From Ruminococcus sp. XPD3002 (lineage in GTDB: Bacteria; Bacillota; Clostridia; Oscillospirales; Ruminococcaceae): DNA of 64,000 nt. The DNA is taken from contig FPJT01000014.1 of NCBI GenBank assembly GCA_900119535.1, forward strand, positions 18,763-82,762. The letters are read 5' to 3'. Positions 62,945 through 64,000 of this stretch are shown piece after piece. A program made the position numbers and the translations under genes. Within the stretch, counting starts at the first letter, position 1. The number at the start of each line of letters is the position of its first letter. The notes beneath the pieces are model-generated. The model did no database searches. It saw only the letters and a program-made list of their open reading frames with translations, and had not been told where the DNA came from.

Positions 62945-63245
62945 AATGGTACAGCATAATCAACGGAATTGATCTTCTTTTTGATCTCAACATACATCAG
63001 ATTACTTCTTTGAGGAATACACTGTACTTCGGCGGAATTGCAAGAAGCATATGTATGTGATCCGGACATGCTTCTGCTTCTATTATTTCTACTCATTTTT
63101 GTTCACATAACCTTCTTAGTATCTTTCCTATATCAGTTTTTATCTGACTATAAATCAACATTCATCTATACTTCGGTGCAAACACTATATGATACTTGCA
63201 ATTCCACTTGGAATGTGCTAAACTATTTATATCGTCTCGTTTCAT
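62945..63245 (-). pseudogene. tnpA: Decayed IS200/IS605-type TnpA transposase
   Basis: Minus strand reads MKRDDINSLAHSKWNCKYHI, VFAPKYR, stop, IYSQIKTDIGKILRRLCEQK, stop, VEIIEAEACPDHIHMLLAIP, then degenerates. The HUH motif (HIHM) is intact but two in-frame stops precede it. It is the Y1 single-strand transposase family. The 3' part, including the catalytic Tyr, is lost near 62945. Confidence 0.85.
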
Positions 63246-63344
63246 GACGATACCTCCTTTGTTATTTTCAGTTTGGTTGGCAGACCATTACTATTATAAC
63301 ATGGGAGGTTTTCTTTTTCTACTCATAGCTAAAGCTTCTTTGAA

Positions 63345-63366
63345 CCCCTGGCAGAGCCGGGGGGCG
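63345..63366. mobile_element. IS200-type end hairpin
   Basis: CCCCTGGCAGAGCCGGGGGG, a short GC-rich hairpin about 100 bases upstream of the tnpA remnant start, where IS200 elements have their left-end recognition hairpin. Confidence 0.6.
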
Positions 63367-63377
63367 GGATACAAAAA

Positions 63378-63407
63378 GAGGAAACGCCAAAATTTCGACG
63401 TTTCCTC
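63378..63407. terminator. Terminator-like hairpin past the integrase
   Basis: GAGGAAACG (63378-63386) pairs with CGTTTCCTC (63399-63407) with AT-rich loop. Confidence 0.55.
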
Positions 63408-63417
63408 TACTTAGGAA

Positions 63418-63440
63418 TGGCAGGGGCAGAAGGACTTGAA
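63418..63440 (-). repeat. tRNA 3'-end fragment, candidate att site
   Basis: Minus strand TTCAAGTCCTTCTGCCCCTGCCA has the T-arm/acceptor/CCA ending of a tRNA, but upstream sequence does not complete a tRNA. Such fragments are left where an element integrates into a tRNA 3' end. The integrase gene begins about 90 bases away. Confidence 0.75.
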
Positions 63441-63529
63441 GCAAATGGACATACGCTTCGATTTGCCTATATTTCGGGAAGTATGGGGCGCTGAATTACT
63501 TCCGTGTGAAGTTCGTGTGAAACAATAAT

Positions 63530-64000
63530 TCAAGCAGCACCATCTGTTTTTTCAGTGCGAGAGCTCCTTATAGTTGCATACATATATTCGTCAAAAACCT
63601 TAAGGCTATCACGAATTCTTTGCTTGGGAGTTCTTATGTAGATGCTATCAAGCACTTTTGAATTAGCCCATCCGCCAAGTCTTTCGAGGACTTGCTTTTC
63701 AACGCCGAGTCCGTTCATAGTCGTTGCGAACTGAGCTCTTAGATCATGAAAGGTCATTTGCAAACCATGCTTCTTGAGGAGTCGGTCGTAACGACGTTTC
63801 AAGGCACCATAATTCTCGCTGATAATGAAGTCATCTTCATTTTTATGAGGAACTTGCTGTATGAGATTGTAAATGTAGTCCGGAATCGGAATATCGCGCG
63901 TTGATTGCTCGGTTTTATTACGATTCTCAACAACATCATGACCATTAATACATACTTTTGCGCGTCTGATGCGAATAAATCTGCTGCCGTCCTCTTCGTA
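63530..64000 (-). CDS. int: Tyrosine integrase, C-terminal part (runs off window)
   Basis: The frame is open from 64000 down to 63530, about 156 residues of the catalytic domain. RNKTEQSTRDIPIPDYIYNL leads in, FHDLRAQFATTMNGLG holds the H-x-x-R box, and RLGGWANSKVLDSIYIRTPK carries the second conserved position and the probable Tyr nucleophile (IY). The N-terminal DNA-binding domains lie outside. Next to the tRNA-end fragment, it marks one boundary of an integrative element extending right. Confidence 0.88.
   Translation of the reverse strand, partial: YEEDGSRFIRIRRAKVCINGHDVVENRNKTEQSTRDIPIPDYIYNLIQQVPHKNEDDFIISENYGALKRRYDRLLKKHGLQMTFHDLRAQFATTMNGLGVEKQVLERLGGWANSKVLDSIYIRTPKQRIRDSLKVFDEYMYATIRSSRTEKTDGAA

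Overview
The window is chromosomal DNA from a ruminococcal Firmicute (Oscillospiraceae, Ruminococcus-like). Four secreted proteins carry type I dockerin repeats (an SGNH esterase, a GH30 xylanase, an LRR protein and a cysteine-peptidase/LRR protein). Thr/Pro-rich linkers, Firmicute-type -35/-10 promoters with 17-bp spacers and GGAGG ribosome-binding sites fit the same assignment. This is inferred from gene content; no 16S rRNA is present.

1-9.85 kb (mostly minus strand): head-morphogenesis genes of an HK97-like siphophage (gp10-like, head closure, connector, capsid, ClpP-type protease, portal), followed upstream by a damaged terminase and scattered tail-gene pieces (tail chaperone, truncated major tail protein, several copies of the tape-measure 5' end). 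Independent cargo genes (morons) sit between these pieces. Several have a nearly identical TTGACTTTT...TATAAT promoter and a UUCG-loop terminator. The cassettes are joined by short bridges of tape-measure 5' end plus chaperone 3' end, so the locus looks like serial capture of cargo at one phage position. Cargo continues to about 13.6 kb (tandem-DUF6273 lipoprotein, HXXEE membrane protein, SUKH protein, small orphans).

13.7-17.2 kb: a five-gene operon on the minus strand, in transcription order YwnB-like NAD(P)-binding protein, Rrf2 repressor, flavin/2x[4Fe-4S] protein, zinc-type macrodomain and class M sirtuin. Two AAAGTTG dyads overlap its promoter. It resembles the SirTM-macrodomain ADP-ribosylation module but lacks lipoyl-carrier genes and has an apparent redox-sensor regulator.

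17.4-25.7 kb: housekeeping genes: DinB-like, upp, GNAT, rpiB, tsaB, tsaE, fhs, an HhH membrane protein, a small conserved-looking protein, tRNA-Leu(UAA) and ldh. A structured 6S-like RNA candidate follows ldh.

26.3-35.6 kb: dockerin esterase, Gfo/Idh/MocA oxidoreductase, esterase lipoprotein, beta-helix transferase, second SGNH protein, DinB-like protein and enolase with a structured leader.

35.8-57.3 kb: alpha/beta hydrolase, two large membrane proteins (one DUF2079), CtpE-like P-type ATPase overlapping an Lhr-type helicase, CopA, BioY with an operator-like dyad, GH30 xylanase, ABC exporter, Na+/solute symporter, VanZ-like protein, GNAT and tRNA-Pro(CGG).

57.3-64 kb: dockerin-LRR protein, an ECF sigma/anti-sigma cluster with a duplicated anti-sigma N-terminus, a dockerin cysteine-peptidase protein, a decayed IS200-type element, a tRNA 3'-end att-like sequence, and the C-terminal half of a tyrosine integrase running off the end.

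Two dispersed intergenic repeat families each occur three times: a double-hairpin element ending in GAGTACACATTA, and a terminator-hairpin-plus-promoter module that drives three unrelated single genes.
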